Below, one piece after another: positions 1 to 8,280 of a stretch of 60,754 bases of DNA. The notes under the pieces are model-generated. The model was given only the letters and a program-made list of their open reading frames with translations, did not search any database and was not told the DNA's origin. Both the position numbers and the translations under genes were made by a program. The DNA comes from JANMDU01 sp043777675. Its GTDB lineage: Bacteria; Pseudomonadota; Gammaproteobacteria; Burkholderiales; Burkholderiaceae_C. How positions within the stretch are numbered: the first letter of the stretch is position 1; each line of letters begins with the position of its first letter. The stretch is taken from contig JAYWHR010000016.1 in the NCBI GenBank assembly GCA_043777675.1, positions 1-60,754 on the forward strand, in the 5' to 3' direction.

Positions 1-1
1 G

Positions 2-99
2 CACTCAAAACTGGGTAACCTGTCACCCAACGCTTTCGAGCGTGAATCGACATCAAAAAAATCTATCAAACTGTCCTAAATTACTTGACCACTACAAGC
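2..99 (-). mobile_element. Insertion sequence 5' end (left copy), truncated by window edge
   Basis: These 98 bases are the exact reverse complement of 60657-60754 at the other end. Read on the minus strand, an ATG at 53-51 opens a frame running off the window (MSIHARKRWVTGYPVLS...), so this looks like the terminal repeat plus first codons of a transposase pointing outward. The inner border CACTACA would give the TG...CA ends common in IS3-type elements. IS family is not identified. The contig probably ends because the assembler could not cross a multicopy IS. Confidence 0.75.
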
Positions 100-110
100 A
101 GTTAAATGCA

Positions 111-135
111 GTCGGATACCATCTAATTTCACGTA
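111..135 (+). repeat. Solo degenerate copy of the RAYT left flank
   Basis: This 25-bp stretch matches 983-1007, just upstream of the RAYT gene, with three mismatches (shared core GATACCATYTAATTTC). It stands alone between the IS end and the toxin-antitoxin remnant, as expected for a mobilised REP-like end without its transposase. Confidence 0.55.
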
Positions 136-186
136 GGATGCTTCACGCTATGAGCAACTTGCATCGCCGCATAGGCTACGAAAATT

Positions 187-471
187 TCACAGCGCTGCCT
201 CAGTTGATGCGCTGGTAGTTAGTGGCAATTTGGCCAATATACGTACGCGCCCGTCTTCACCAATATAGGGGGCTGCTGCTTTTTGCGCCATCTCGATCAA
301 ACGGCCGATATCGTAATTGGCCTCGGCGTTGATTTGTGCTTTGATGGCCCACAGCTCTTCAAGGATGGGGTCCTGGCGTCTTCGCGCGAGTTCGATGGGT
401 GCGTTGATAGCGGCCAATGCGCTGTCGGGTAGCGCGGTAAGCGTAGATGCAGTCGAAGGAGCGGGATTCAT
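187..471 (-). CDS. Putative antitoxin-like small protein downstream of PIN toxin
   Basis: A 94-residue protein with no recognised catalytic domain. The central segment around DPILEELWAIKAQINAEANY resembles the short DPIxEEx...NYD proteins that I associate, from memory, with PIN-domain toxin genes. The start overlaps the end of the PIN gene by 4 bases (468-471), which indicates translational coupling. Antitoxins usually precede the toxin, so the reversed order is a caveat. Function is inferred from context only. With the toxin frameshifted, the gene may be a leftover. Confidence 0.55.
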   Translation of the reverse strand: MNPAPSTASTLTALPDSALAAINAPIELARRRQDPILEELWAIKAQINAEANYDIGRLIEMAQKAAAPYIGEDGRVRILAKLPLTTSASTEAAL

Positions 472-943
472 AGCGGTTCTCCAAATTGGATTTCTTCAGG
501 TGTGACCAAGAAAGCGGGAGCAAAGCCCCAAGCTTTGAGTTGAGACGCCACGCGATAGCGAGGTTCAAAGCCCACAAAATGGGCAAAATTCCAACTCACC
601 AAGAAGCGCCAATGATGTACAGTTGCCAGCGCAATGTGCAATGCGCCTTCTGGCTCGGTGCGTGGAACTAAGCCCGCTTCGATCATTCGCAAGGCCAATG
701 ATGCAGCTTCTGGAGTTTGCTCAACCTGACGCAAGCCCTGCGCAATCGTCAAGCGGTTTTGTGCCGCTTGTCTGTCGCCGCGAGAAATCTCTTCAATCAC
801 CAAGGCTGACAAACAAGCCTCATTCTATCCAAGGCCGCCCACCAATCATGTGTCAGTGCCTGCCGCGCCTCTACCAAGCCATCGCGGTTAGGGCGATTGG
901 CCAGATAGCTGATGACGGAGGTTTCTACGTAGATGCGATGCAT
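468..943 (-). pseudogene. Frameshifted PIN-domain ribonuclease (VapC-like toxin)
   Basis: The minus strand from ATG 943-941 reads MHRIYVETSVISYLANRP, a typical PIN start with an early acidic residue, and stays open to about position 820, ending in WWAALDRMRL. The rest (VIEEISRGD, LHIALATVHHWRFLVSWNFAH, ending EEIQFGEPL) is in another frame that begins after a TAG near 830. Joining them needs a one-base shift around 815-840. The span of 476 bases is not a multiple of three, as expected. PIN proteins of this type cleave RNA and are part of toxin-antitoxin modules. Either the gene is dead or the window has a sequencing error here. Only the downstream fragment (468-812) is visible as a conventional ORF, from a TTG. 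Confidence 0.7.
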
Positions 944-980
944 AGAGTGATTTTAGGCAATAAAGGGGTTCTCGATAATA

Positions 981-1001
981 GGGTCAGATACCATTTAATT
1001 T
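981..1001 (+). repeat. RAYT left 21-bp inverted repeat
   Basis: Perfect reverse complement of 1775-1795. It sits 16 bases upstream of the transposase ATG and may also contain part of its promoter region. Confidence 0.85.
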
Positions 1002-1017
1002 CCCGTAAACTGACCTT

Positions 1018-1719
1018 ATGGCAAGACCCGCACGCAACGCCGCCGCTGGCTACACGTATCACGTCATTCAGCGCGGCAACAACCGATACCCCATTTTCTC
1101 TGACGAACGCGAAAAGCGCGAGATGCTGATCTTGATGCTGGAGGCATCGCGCAAGCACGCAGTGGCGGTGCACAGTTATGTGCTGATGGACAACCATTTT
1201 CATTTGCTGCTCACGCCATCGACTGGCGCGGGGCTGTCGCAGATGATGCAGCAGATTGGCCGCACGCATGTGCGCCGCTTCAATGATCGGCATTCGCGCA
1301 GTGGCACGCTGTTTGAGGGGCGCTTTCGCAGCTCGCTGGTGCAAACGCAGCGCTATTTGCTGGCCTGCATGGCCTATATTGATTTGAACCCCGTGCGAGC
1401 AGAGCTGTGCGCACAGCCGCAAGACTACGCGTGGAGCAGCTATGCGCATTACGCGGGGCTGCGTAGCGATGCGCTGATCACACCGCATGGCGAGTTTTTT
1501 CATCTGGGCAACACGCCGTTTGCGCGGGAGCAGGCGTATGCGCGCTTGGTGCAAGACGGTTTAAGCGCTTTTCAGCAATCTGCGATCACGCAGAGCTTGC
1601 TCAAAGGCTTGGGTTTGGGCGAAAACGCTTACCTTCAAAACTTAGAGAAACAACTCGGAAATCGCTTGACTGTGGGGCAGAAAGGTCGCCCGGTCAAAAC
1701 AGAAAACTTAAATAATTGA
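1018..1719 (+). CDS. REP-associated tyrosine transposase (IS200-like HUH Y1, RAYT)
   Basis: This 233-residue protein belongs to the Y1_Tnp / REP-associated tyrosine transposase family, single-strand DNA transposases that act on hairpin ends. Visible marks are the N-terminal ARPARNAAAGYTYHVIQRGNN, the metal-binding HUH-type motif DNHFHLLL near residue 60, and the candidate nucleophile tyrosine in MAYIDLNPVRAEL near residue 120. The C-terminal part (about residues 165-233) is variable in the family and may bind the target. The ATG lies 16 bases after the left inverted repeat. Members are usually single-copy and domesticated, and they mobilise REP sequences rather than themselves. The solo repeat at 111-135 agrees with such activity here. 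Confidence 0.9.
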   Translation: MARPARNAAAGYTYHVIQRGNNRYPIFSDEREKREMLILMLEASRKHAVAVHSYVLMDNHFHLLLTPSTGAGLSQMMQQIGRTHVRRFNDRHSRSGTLFEGRFRSSLVQTQRYLLACMAYIDLNPVRAELCAQPQDYAWSSYAHYAGLRSDALITPHGEFFHLGNTPFAREQAYARLVQDGLSAFQQSAITQSLLKGLGLGENAYLQNLEKQLGNRLTVGQKGRPVKTENLNN

Positions 1720-1770
1720 TAAAAATCAACGTTTTTAATATGTCCCTATTATTTTAATTTGCAATTCGCA

Positions 1771-1809
1771 AGACAAATTAAATGGTATCTGACCCCATTT
1801 AATTTGTCT
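1771..1809. repeat. RAYT right-end hairpin
   Basis: Perfect 15-bp arms (1771-1785, 1795-1809) around a 9-base loop. The 21-bp copy of the left repeat, 1775-1795, spans the left arm and the loop. The structure resembles a REP/BIME hairpin and could also influence transcription into gltB. Confidence 0.8.
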
Positions 1810-1865
1810 GCAAGGCTTGTTGCAACGCAATAAAATACGTGCTCGTTTTGCAATTGGGGGCTCGT

Positions 1866-4800
1866 ATGGGTGCTTTGGACAAAGAAATCGCGGCTGCGGG
1901 TGATCGCGGTATGTATATGGCGTCGCAAGAGAAGGACTCTTGCGGCGTGGGCTTTGTGGCGCATATCAAGGGCGCGAAATCGCATGCGATTGTTCAGAAT
2001 GGTCTGAAGATTCTGGAAAACCTAGATCATCGGGGCGCGGTGGGCGCGGATGAGCTGTGTGGCGATGGCGCGGGCATCTTGATTCAGCTGCCTGATGATT
2101 TTTATCGCGAAGAAATGGCCAAGCTGGGCATTGAGCTTCCGGCGCAAGGCGAGTATGGCGTGGGCATCATCTTTTTGCCCAAAGAGCATGCTTCTCGCCT
2201 GGCTTGCGAGCAAGAGCTTGAGCGCGCAGTGAAGGCTGAAGGCCAAGTGGTGCTGGGCTGGCGCGATGTGCCGGTTAACAAAACCATGCCGATGTCGCCC
2301 TTTGTGCGCGAGAAAGAGCCGATCATTCGCCAGATTTTCATTGGCCGGGGTGCAGACATCACCGTGCCCGATGCACTGGAGCGCAAGCTCTATGTGATCC
2401 GCAAAACCGCGAGTGCCGCGATTCAAAATCTGGGCTTGAAGCACAGCAAAGAATATTACGTGCCCAGCATGAGCTGCCGCACGATGGTCTACAAAGGCTT
2501 GCTGCTGGCCACGCAAGTGGGCGAGTACTTCCTTGATTTGCAGAACCCCAAGTGCGTCTCGGCCCTAGCCTTGGTGCATCAGCGTTTTTCTACCAACACT
2601 TTCCCCGAATGGCCGCTCGCTCACCCGTATCGCTACGTCGCGCACAACGGCGAAATCAACACCGTGCGCGGCAATTTCAACTGGATGCGTGCACGCGAAG
2701 GCGTGATGAAATCGCCGGTGCTTGGCGATGACTTGAAGAAGCTCTATCCGATCAGCTTCGAAGGCCAATCTGACACCGCGACGTTTGACAATACCCTTGA
2801 GCTGCTGACTGCCGCAGGCTACCCGATCAGCCATGCCGTGATGATGATGATGCCCGAGCCATGGGAGCAGCACACCATGATGGACGAACGCCGCAAAGCG
2901 TTTTACGAATACCACGCAAGCATGATGGAGCCATGGGATGGCCCCGCTTCTATTGTGTTTACCGACGGCCGCCAAATCGGCGCGACGCTAGATCGCAATG
3001 GCCTGCGCCCTTCGCGCTACTGCCTCACCGATGACGACATGGTCATCATGGCATCTGAGGCGGGCGTGTTACCTCACATCACAGAAAACAAAATCGTCAA
3101 GAAATGGCGCTTGCAGCCGGGAAAAATGTTTTTGATCGACTTGGAACAAGGCCGCCTGATTGACGACGAAGAGCTGAAAAGCCAACTCGCCAACAGCAAG
3201 CCTTATCGCCAGTGGATTGATGAAGTGCGCATCAAGTTGGACGATTTGCCGCAAGCCGCCGCTGACTCCATTGCCCCCATCAAAGACAACTTGCTCGACC
3301 GCCAGCAAGCTTTCGGCTACACGCAGGAAGATCTGAAATTCCTCTTGGCTCCGATGGCGGCGAATGCCGAAGAAGCCGTCGGCTCCATGGGCAATGATTC
3401 GCCTTTGGCGGTGTTGTCTGACAAAAACAAACCGCTCTTTAACTATTTCAAGCAGCTCTTCGCGCAAGTCACGAATCCGCCGATTGACTCGATCCGCGAG
3501 CAGATCGTGATGAGCTTGAACAGCTTCATCGGCCCCAAACCGAATTTGCTGGATATCAATGCGGTGAACCCACCGCTGCGCTTAGAGGTTGATCAGCCCG
3601 TGCTCGATTTTGCGGATATGGCCAAGATCCGCGACATTGCCCAGCATTCACGCGGCAAATTCAAAAGCTACACGCTCGACATTACTTACCCCGTCGCATG
3701 GGGGCGCGAAGGCGTAGAAGCAAAGCTTGCATCGCTCAACGCCGAAGCAGTAGATGCGATCAAGAGCGGCCACAACATCCTCATCGTGTCTGATCGCGCG
3801 ATGGACAGTACCCGCGTGCCTGTGCCCGCCCTGCTCGCTACATCCAGCATTCACCAACACCTGGTGCGCGCTGGCCAGCGTTGCAATTCAGGCTTGATCG
3901 TCGAGACCGGCAGCGCCCGCGAAACGCACCATTTCGCACTGCTCGCAGGCTATGGCGCAGAAGCGATCCATCCATATCTTGCTCTGGAAACCGTGATTGA
4001 GTTGACCAAGCACACCAAGGATGTTGACGCTGACAAAGCGGTTTACAACTTTGTGAAAGCCGTGGGCAAAGGCTTGAATAAAGTCATGTCCAAAATGGGC
4101 ATCTCCACTTACATGAGCTACTGCGGCTCGCAGGTTTTTGAGGCAGTGGGTTTGGACAAAGCCTTCGTCGATAAATACTTCTACGGCACAGCCAGCCAAA
4201 TTGGTGGCATCGGCGTGTTTGAAATTGCCGAAGAATCTATCCGTGTGCATGCAGCCGCTTTTGGCAGCGATCCGATTCTAGAAGGCATGTTGGAAGTCGG
4301 CGGCGAATACGCTTGGCGCGTGCGCGGCGAAGACCATATGTGGACGCCCGATGCGATTGCCAAGCTCCAACACGCCACCCGCGCCAACAACGCCGCAACG
4401 TACAAAGAGTACGCGCAGATCATCAACGATCAAACCAAGCGCCACCTCACACTGCGCGGTTTGTTTGAGTTCAAAATTGATGCGAGCAAGGCCATCAGCA
4501 TCGATGAGGTCGAACCTGCCAAAGAAATCGTGAAGCGCTTTGCAACAGGCGCGATGTCGCTCGGCTCAATCTCGACCGAGGCGCACACCACGCTCGCAAT
4601 TGCGATGAACCGCATCGGGGGAAAAAGCAACACAGGCGAAGGCGGCGAAGATCCGCTGCGCTATCGTGCTGAGATGGATGCCGCGAAAGCACAAAACGCT
4701 GCAAGCGGGTCAACTGACTTCAAAGGCCGCCGCTTCATCCCCGTGATCAAAGCAGGCGACAGCGTAGGCACTTCTCTTGGCGAATGCCGAATCGTGGCCG

Positions 4801-6596
4801 ATATCCCTTTGCAAGCGGGAGACAGTCTGCGCAGCAAGATTAAGCAAGTGGCTTCGGGCCGCTTTGGCGTAACAGCGGAATATTTGGTGTCTGCTGATCA
4901 AATCCAAATCAAAATGGCTCAGGGAGCCAAGCCCGGCGAAGGCGGCCAGTTGCCTGGCGGCAAGGTGAGCGACTATATCGGCGCGCTGCGCTACAGCGTG
5001 CCCGGCGTGGGCTTGATTTCTCCTCCTCCGCATCACGATATTTATTCGATTGAAGATTTGGCACAGCTCATTCACGATCTGAAGAACGCGAACAGCGCGG
5101 CGGATATTTCCGTCAAGCTGGTGAGTGAAGTCGGCGTGGGCACGATTGCTGCGGGTGTGGCTAAGTGCAAGGCCGATCATGTGGTGATCGCCGGGCATGA
5201 CGGCGGCACGGGCGCATCGCCTCTGTCTTCTGTTAAACACGCTGGCACACCTTGGGAATTAGGCCTCGCTGAAACCCAGCAAACCCTCGTGCTCAACCGC
5301 CTGCGCGGGCGCATTCGCGTGCAAGCCGATGGCCAAATGAAAACTGGCCGCGATGTAGTGATTGCCGCATTGCTCGGCGCTGATGAAATGGGCTTTGCCA
5401 CCGCACCGCTGGTGGTCGAAGGCTGCATCATGATGCGCAAATGCCATTTGAATACTTGCCCCGTGGGCGTGGCCACGCAAGACCCGGTTTTGCGCGCCAA
5501 ATTCCAAGGCAAGCCTGAGCATGTGGTGAATTATTTCTTCTTCGTAGCGGAAGAGGTGCGCGGCATCATGGCGCAGCTAGGCATCAAAAAGTTTGACGAT
5601 TTGATTGGCCACGCTGAGCTGCTGGACACCCGCAAAGGCATTGATCATTGGAAAGCGCAGGGCCTAGATTTCTCTCGCGTTTTCTATCAACCCGAAGTGC
5701 CAGCTGATGTGCCGCGCAAGCATGTGTCAACCCAAGATCATGCGCTAGATAAAGCGCTCGATTTGAAGCTGATTGAAAAATCAAAAGCCGCTTTGGAAAA
5801 AGGCGAGAAAGTGCATTTCATCGAAGCGGCGCGCAATGTGAACCGCTCTTTGGGCGCGATGCTCTCTGGCGAGGTCGTCAAACGCTATGGCTCTAAGGGT
5901 TTGCCAGATGATTCAATCCGTATTCAGCTCGAAGGAACAGGCGGCCAGAGCTTCGGCGCGTTCCTTGCTCGCGGCATTACGCTGTACTTGATTGGCGAGG
6001 CCAACGATTACACCGGCAAAGGCATGAGCGGCGGCCGCATTGTCGTGCGCCCAAGCATTGATTTCCGTGGCAACGCCCACGAGAACATCATCGTTGGCAA
6101 CGCTGTGCTCTACGGCGCAACCGAGGGCGAAGCCTTCCTACGCGGCGTAGGTGGCGAGCGCTTCGCGGTGCGCCTCTCGGGTGCCACAGCGGTCGTTGAA
6201 GGCACAGGCGATCACGGTTGCGAATACATGACGGGCGGCACAGTCGTCGTGCTCGGTAAAACCGGGCGCAACTTCGCAGCCGGCATGAGCGGCGGCGTGG
6301 CCTACGTGTATGACGTAGATGGCCAGTTTGCCAAACGCTGCAACACAGCGATGGTGGGCCTCAGCAAAGTGACAGCCGCTGCAGAGCAAACCGATCCACT
6401 GCACTTCGGCCAGACGGACGATGCACTGCTCAAAAAACTCGTGGAAGATCACCACAAGTGGACGGGCAGCCTGCGCGCTCGCGAGATTTTGGATGCTTGG
6501 CCTGAGCAGCGCGGCAAGTTTGTGAAGGTCATGCCGATTGAGTACAAGCGTGCAATGGGCGAGCTGGCTGTGAAAAAAGCCAAAGCAGTCGTTTAA
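1866..6596 (+). CDS. gltB: Glutamate synthase (NADPH) large subunit
   Basis: GltB makes glutamate from glutamine and 2-oxoglutarate with the small subunit GltD, in the cytoplasm. The class II amidotransferase domain starts at the catalytic cysteine of KDSCGVGFVAHIKG (residue 26 after a short propeptide). It is followed by the central domain, the FMN-binding synthase domain with GGEDPLRYRAEMDA and PGEGGQLPGGKV, the 3Fe-4S cysteines in CIMMRKCHLNTCPVG, and the C-terminal glycine-rich beta-helix (GGTGGQSFGAFLARG; GMSGGVAYVYD). The length of 1576 residues is normal. I chose ATG 1866 because a GGGGG tract lies 8 bases upstream; a GTG at 1839 is the alternative. The gene is followed by gltD after 100 bases that hold one 40-bp element. 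The RAYT hairpin ends 56 bases upstream and may have displaced the native promoter. Confidence 0.97.
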   Translation: MGALDKEIAAAGDRGMYMASQEKDSCGVGFVAHIKGAKSHAIVQNGLKILENLDHRGAVGADELCGDGAGILIQLPDDFYREEMAKLGIELPAQGEYGVGIIFLPKEHASRLACEQELERAVKAEGQVVLGWRDVPVNKTMPMSPFVREKEPIIRQIFIGRGADITVPDALERKLYVIRKTASAAIQNLGLKHSKEYYVPSMSCRTMVYKGLLLATQVGEYFLDLQNPKCVSALALVHQRFSTNTFPEWPLAHPYRYVAHNGEINTVRGNFNWMRAREGVMKSPVLGDDLKKLYPISFEGQSDTATFDNTLELLTAAGYPISHAVMMMMPEPWEQHTMMDERRKAFYEYHASMMEPWDGPASIVFTDGRQIGATLDRNGLRPSRYCLTDDDMVIMASEAGVLPHITENKIVKKWRLQPGKMFLIDLEQGRLIDDEELKSQLANSKPYRQWIDEVRIKLDDLPQAAADSIAPIKDNLLDRQQAFGYTQEDLKFLLAPMAANAEEAVGSMGNDSPLAVLSDKNKPLFNYFKQLFAQVTNPPIDSIREQIVMSLNSFIGPKPNLLDINAVNPPLRLEVDQPVLDFADMAKIRDIAQHSRGKFKSYTLDITYPVAWGREGVEAKLASLNAEAVDAIKSGHNILIVSDRAMDSTRVPVPALLATSSIHQHLVRAGQRCNSGLIVETGSARETHHFALLAGYGAEAIHPYLALETVIELTKHTKDVDADKAVYNFVKAVGKGLNKVMSKMGISTYMSYCGSQVFEAVGLDKAFVDKYFYGTASQIGGIGVFEIAEESIRVHAAAFGSDPILEGMLEVGGEYAWRVRGEDHMWTPDAIAKLQHATRANNAATYKEYAQIINDQTKRHLTLRGLFEFKIDASKAISIDEVEPAKEIVKRFATGAMSLGSISTEAHTTLAIAMNRIGGKSNTGEGGEDPLRYRAEMDAAKAQNAASGSTDFKGRRFIPVIKAGDSVGTSLGECRIVADIPLQAGDSLRSKIKQVASGRFGVTAEYLVSADQIQIKMAQGAKPGEGGQLPGGKVSDYIGALRYSVPGVGLISPPPHHDIYSIEDLAQLIHDLKNANSAADISVKLVSEVGVGTIAAGVAKCKADHVVIAGHDGGTGASPLSSVKHAGTPWELGLAETQQTLVLNRLRGRIRVQADGQMKTGRDVVIAALLGADEMGFATAPLVVEGCIMMRKCHLNTCPVGVATQDPVLRAKFQGKPEHVVNYFFFVAEEVRGIMAQLGIKKFDDLIGHAELLDTRKGIDHWKAQGLDFSRVFYQPEVPADVPRKHVSTQDHALDKALDLKLIEKSKAALEKGEKVHFIEAARNVNRSLGAMLSGEVVKRYGSKGLPDDSIRIQLEGTGGQSFGAFLARGITLYLIGEANDYTGKGMSGGRIVVRPSIDFRGNAHENIIVGNAVLYGATEGEAFLRGVGGERFAVRLSGATAVVEGTGDHGCEYMTGGTVVVLGKTGRNFAAGMSGGVAYVYDVDGQFAKRCNTAMVGLSKVTAAAEQTDPLHFGQTDDALLKKLVEDHHKWTGSLRAREILDAWPEQRGKFVKVMPIEYKRAMGELAVKKAKAVV

Positions 6597-6626
6597 CACA
6601 GCATTTATAAGCCATTTAGGCAGTTA

Positions 6627-6666
6627 GCCGGCATAGAATCTGCGCGAGCTGCTATTAAATTAATAG
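6627..6666 (-). repeat. 40-bp dispersed element, copy 1 (gltB-gltD gap)
   Basis: GCCGGC comes first on the plus strand and the AT-rich palindrome last. The copy fits the 16+18+6 layout shared by all 15 copies. It lies inside the probable gltBD operon. Confidence 0.9.
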
Positions 6667-6696
6667 TGATTGAATTGATCTGAGAAGAGAATCATC

Positions 6697-8163
6697 ATGG
6701 GAAAAGCAACTGGTTTCATGGAATTTGAGCGCATCGAAGAGGGCTACAAACCCGTGCCCGAGCGTGTCAAGAATTACAAAGAATTTGTGATTGGCCTCTC
6801 AGAAGAAGATGCCAAAAAGCAAAGCACGCGCTGCATGGACTGCGGCACACCGTTTTGCAACAATGGCTGCCCGGTCAATAACATCATTCCTGATTTCAAC
6901 AGTTTGGTCTCAGAAGGTGATTGGAAAAACGCGATTGCTGTTTTGCATTCGACCAATAATTTCCCAGAGTTCACGGGTCGCATTTGCCCCGCGCCATGCG
7001 AAGAAGCCTGCGTGCTCAACATCAACGACGACCCGGTAGGAATCAAATCCATCGAGCACGCCATCATTGATCGCGCATGGAGCGAAGGCTGGGTCAAGCC
7101 GATGCTTGCGAAGCACAAAACCGGCAAGAAAATCGCCATCGTCGGCTCCGGCCCCGCGGGCATGGCCGCAGCGCAGCAGCTCGCTCGCGCAGGCCATGAT
7201 GTCACTTTGTTTGAGAAAAACGACCGCGTGGGTGGCCTGCTGCGCTATGGCATTCCTGATTTCAAGATGGAGAAAACGCACATTGATCGCCGCGTCGAGC
7301 AAATGCAAGCCGAGGGCGTAACGTTCAAAACCGGCGTGATGATCGCCAGCTTGCCCGAGGGCAGTAAAGTCACGAATTGGGCGAACGAAACGATTTCTCC
7401 CGAGCAATTGAAGAAGGATTTCGATGCCGTGCTGCTCACAGGCGGCGCAGAGCAAAGCCGCGATCTTCCTGTGCCTGGCCGTGATTTAGAAGGCGTGCAT
7501 TTCGCCATGGAATTTTTGCCGCAGCAAAACAAGGTAAACGCTGGCGACAAGATCAAAGGCCAGTTGCGCGCAGATGGCAAACATGTGATCGTGATCGGCG
7601 GTGGCGATACCGGCTCAGACTGCGTAGGCACAAGCAACCGCCATGGTGCCGCCAGCGTCACGCAATTTGAAGTGATGCCCCAGCCTCCCGAAGAGGAAAA
7701 CAAGCCCCTCGTGTGGCCTTACTGGCCGCTCAAGCTGCGCACCAGCTCCAGCCATGAAGAAGGCTGTGTGCGCGAATTCGCCGTATCGACCAAAGAATTC
7801 ATTGGTGAGAAAGGCAAACTCACAGGCCTCAAGACCGTGCACATCGAAATGAAAGACGGCAAGCTCACCGAGATCGCCGGCACAGAAAAGATTCACAAAG
7901 CCGATATGGTCTTCCTCGCCATGGGTTTCGTCTCGCCTGTGGCCAGTGTGATCGACGCTTTCGGTATCGACAAAGACAACCGAGGCAATGCCAAAGCCCA
8001 CACAGAATTCACCGGCGGCTATGCCACTAATGTGCCGAAAGTGTTTGCTGCTGGCGATATGCGCCGTGGCCAAAGCCTCGTCGTCTGGGCGATTCGTGAA
8101 GGCCGGCAAGCCGCGCGGTCGGTGGATGAGTTTTTGATGGGGTTCAGCGATTTGCCGAGGTAA
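6697..8163 (+). CDS. gltD: Glutamate synthase small subunit
   Basis: GltD oxidises NADPH and passes electrons through FAD and iron-sulfur clusters to GltB. Two cysteine groups for the 4Fe-4S centres are visible: C46, C49, C54, C58 (CMDCGTPFCNNGCPV) and C97, C101, C105 (CPAPCEEAC). The FAD site is GSGPAGMAAAQQLARAGHDV near residue 150, and the NADPH site is VIGGGDTGSDCVG near residue 300. The C-terminal AAGDMRRGQSLVVWAI is the second FAD-contact segment. The length of 488 residues is normal. The gene is preceded by GAGAAGAGAATCATC, a workable ribosome site, and followed by a hairpin terminator at 8246-8277, which marks the end of gltBD. Confidence 0.97.
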   Translation: MGKATGFMEFERIEEGYKPVPERVKNYKEFVIGLSEEDAKKQSTRCMDCGTPFCNNGCPVNNIIPDFNSLVSEGDWKNAIAVLHSTNNFPEFTGRICPAPCEEACVLNINDDPVGIKSIEHAIIDRAWSEGWVKPMLAKHKTGKKIAIVGSGPAGMAAAQQLARAGHDVTLFEKNDRVGGLLRYGIPDFKMEKTHIDRRVEQMQAEGVTFKTGVMIASLPEGSKVTNWANETISPEQLKKDFDAVLLTGGAEQSRDLPVPGRDLEGVHFAMEFLPQQNKVNAGDKIKGQLRADGKHVIVIGGGDTGSDCVGTSNRHGAASVTQFEVMPQPPEEENKPLVWPYWPLKLRTSSSHEEGCVREFAVSTKEFIGEKGKLTGLKTVHIEMKDGKLTEIAGTEKIHKADMVFLAMGFVSPVASVIDAFGIDKDNRGNAKAHTEFTGGYATNVPKVFAAGDMRRGQSLVVWAIREGRQAARSVDEFLMGFSDLPR

Positions 8164-8245
8164 ACAAGCGTAAAGCGCGTTGACTGCTTACAACACCTCC
8201 CCCGATGTAGGGAGCTGTGCTTAGGTGGTTTCCCGTATCATCAGG

Positions 8246-8277
8246 TGCCTCGCTGAGAAATCAGCAAGGCATTTTTT
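8246..8277 (+). terminator. Rho-independent terminator after gltD, abutting mlaF start
   Basis: TGCCTCGCTGA (8246-8256), a GAAA loop, TCAGCAAGGCA (8261-8271), then six T. There is one mismatch in an 11-bp stem. The T-run ends 3 bases before the first possible ATG of mlaF (8281), so it occupies the place where a ribosome site would be. Confidence 0.8.
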
Positions 8278-8280
8278 CTG

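Larger units (their letters stand above)
981..1809 (+). mobile_element. RAYT unit: transposase gene with flanking inverted repeats
   Basis: The transposase gene 1018-1719 is bracketed by a perfect 21-bp inverted repeat, 981-1001 (starts GGGTCAGATACC) and 1775-1795. The right-hand copy is embedded in a hairpin with 15-bp perfect arms (1771-1785 and 1795-1809). This is the organisation of a REP-associated tyrosine transposase with its cognate ends. The unit lies directly in front of gltB and ends 56 bases before the chosen gltB start. Confidence 0.75.

Noticed and set aside
925..1554. Open frame antisense to the RAYT gene
   Set aside because: Shadow of the coding strand; composition is arginine/histidine/alanine-rich without domain similarity.
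4181..4426. Numerous open frames opposite gltB, accC, topB and hsd genes
   Set aside because: They follow from codon bias of the true genes and lack family features.
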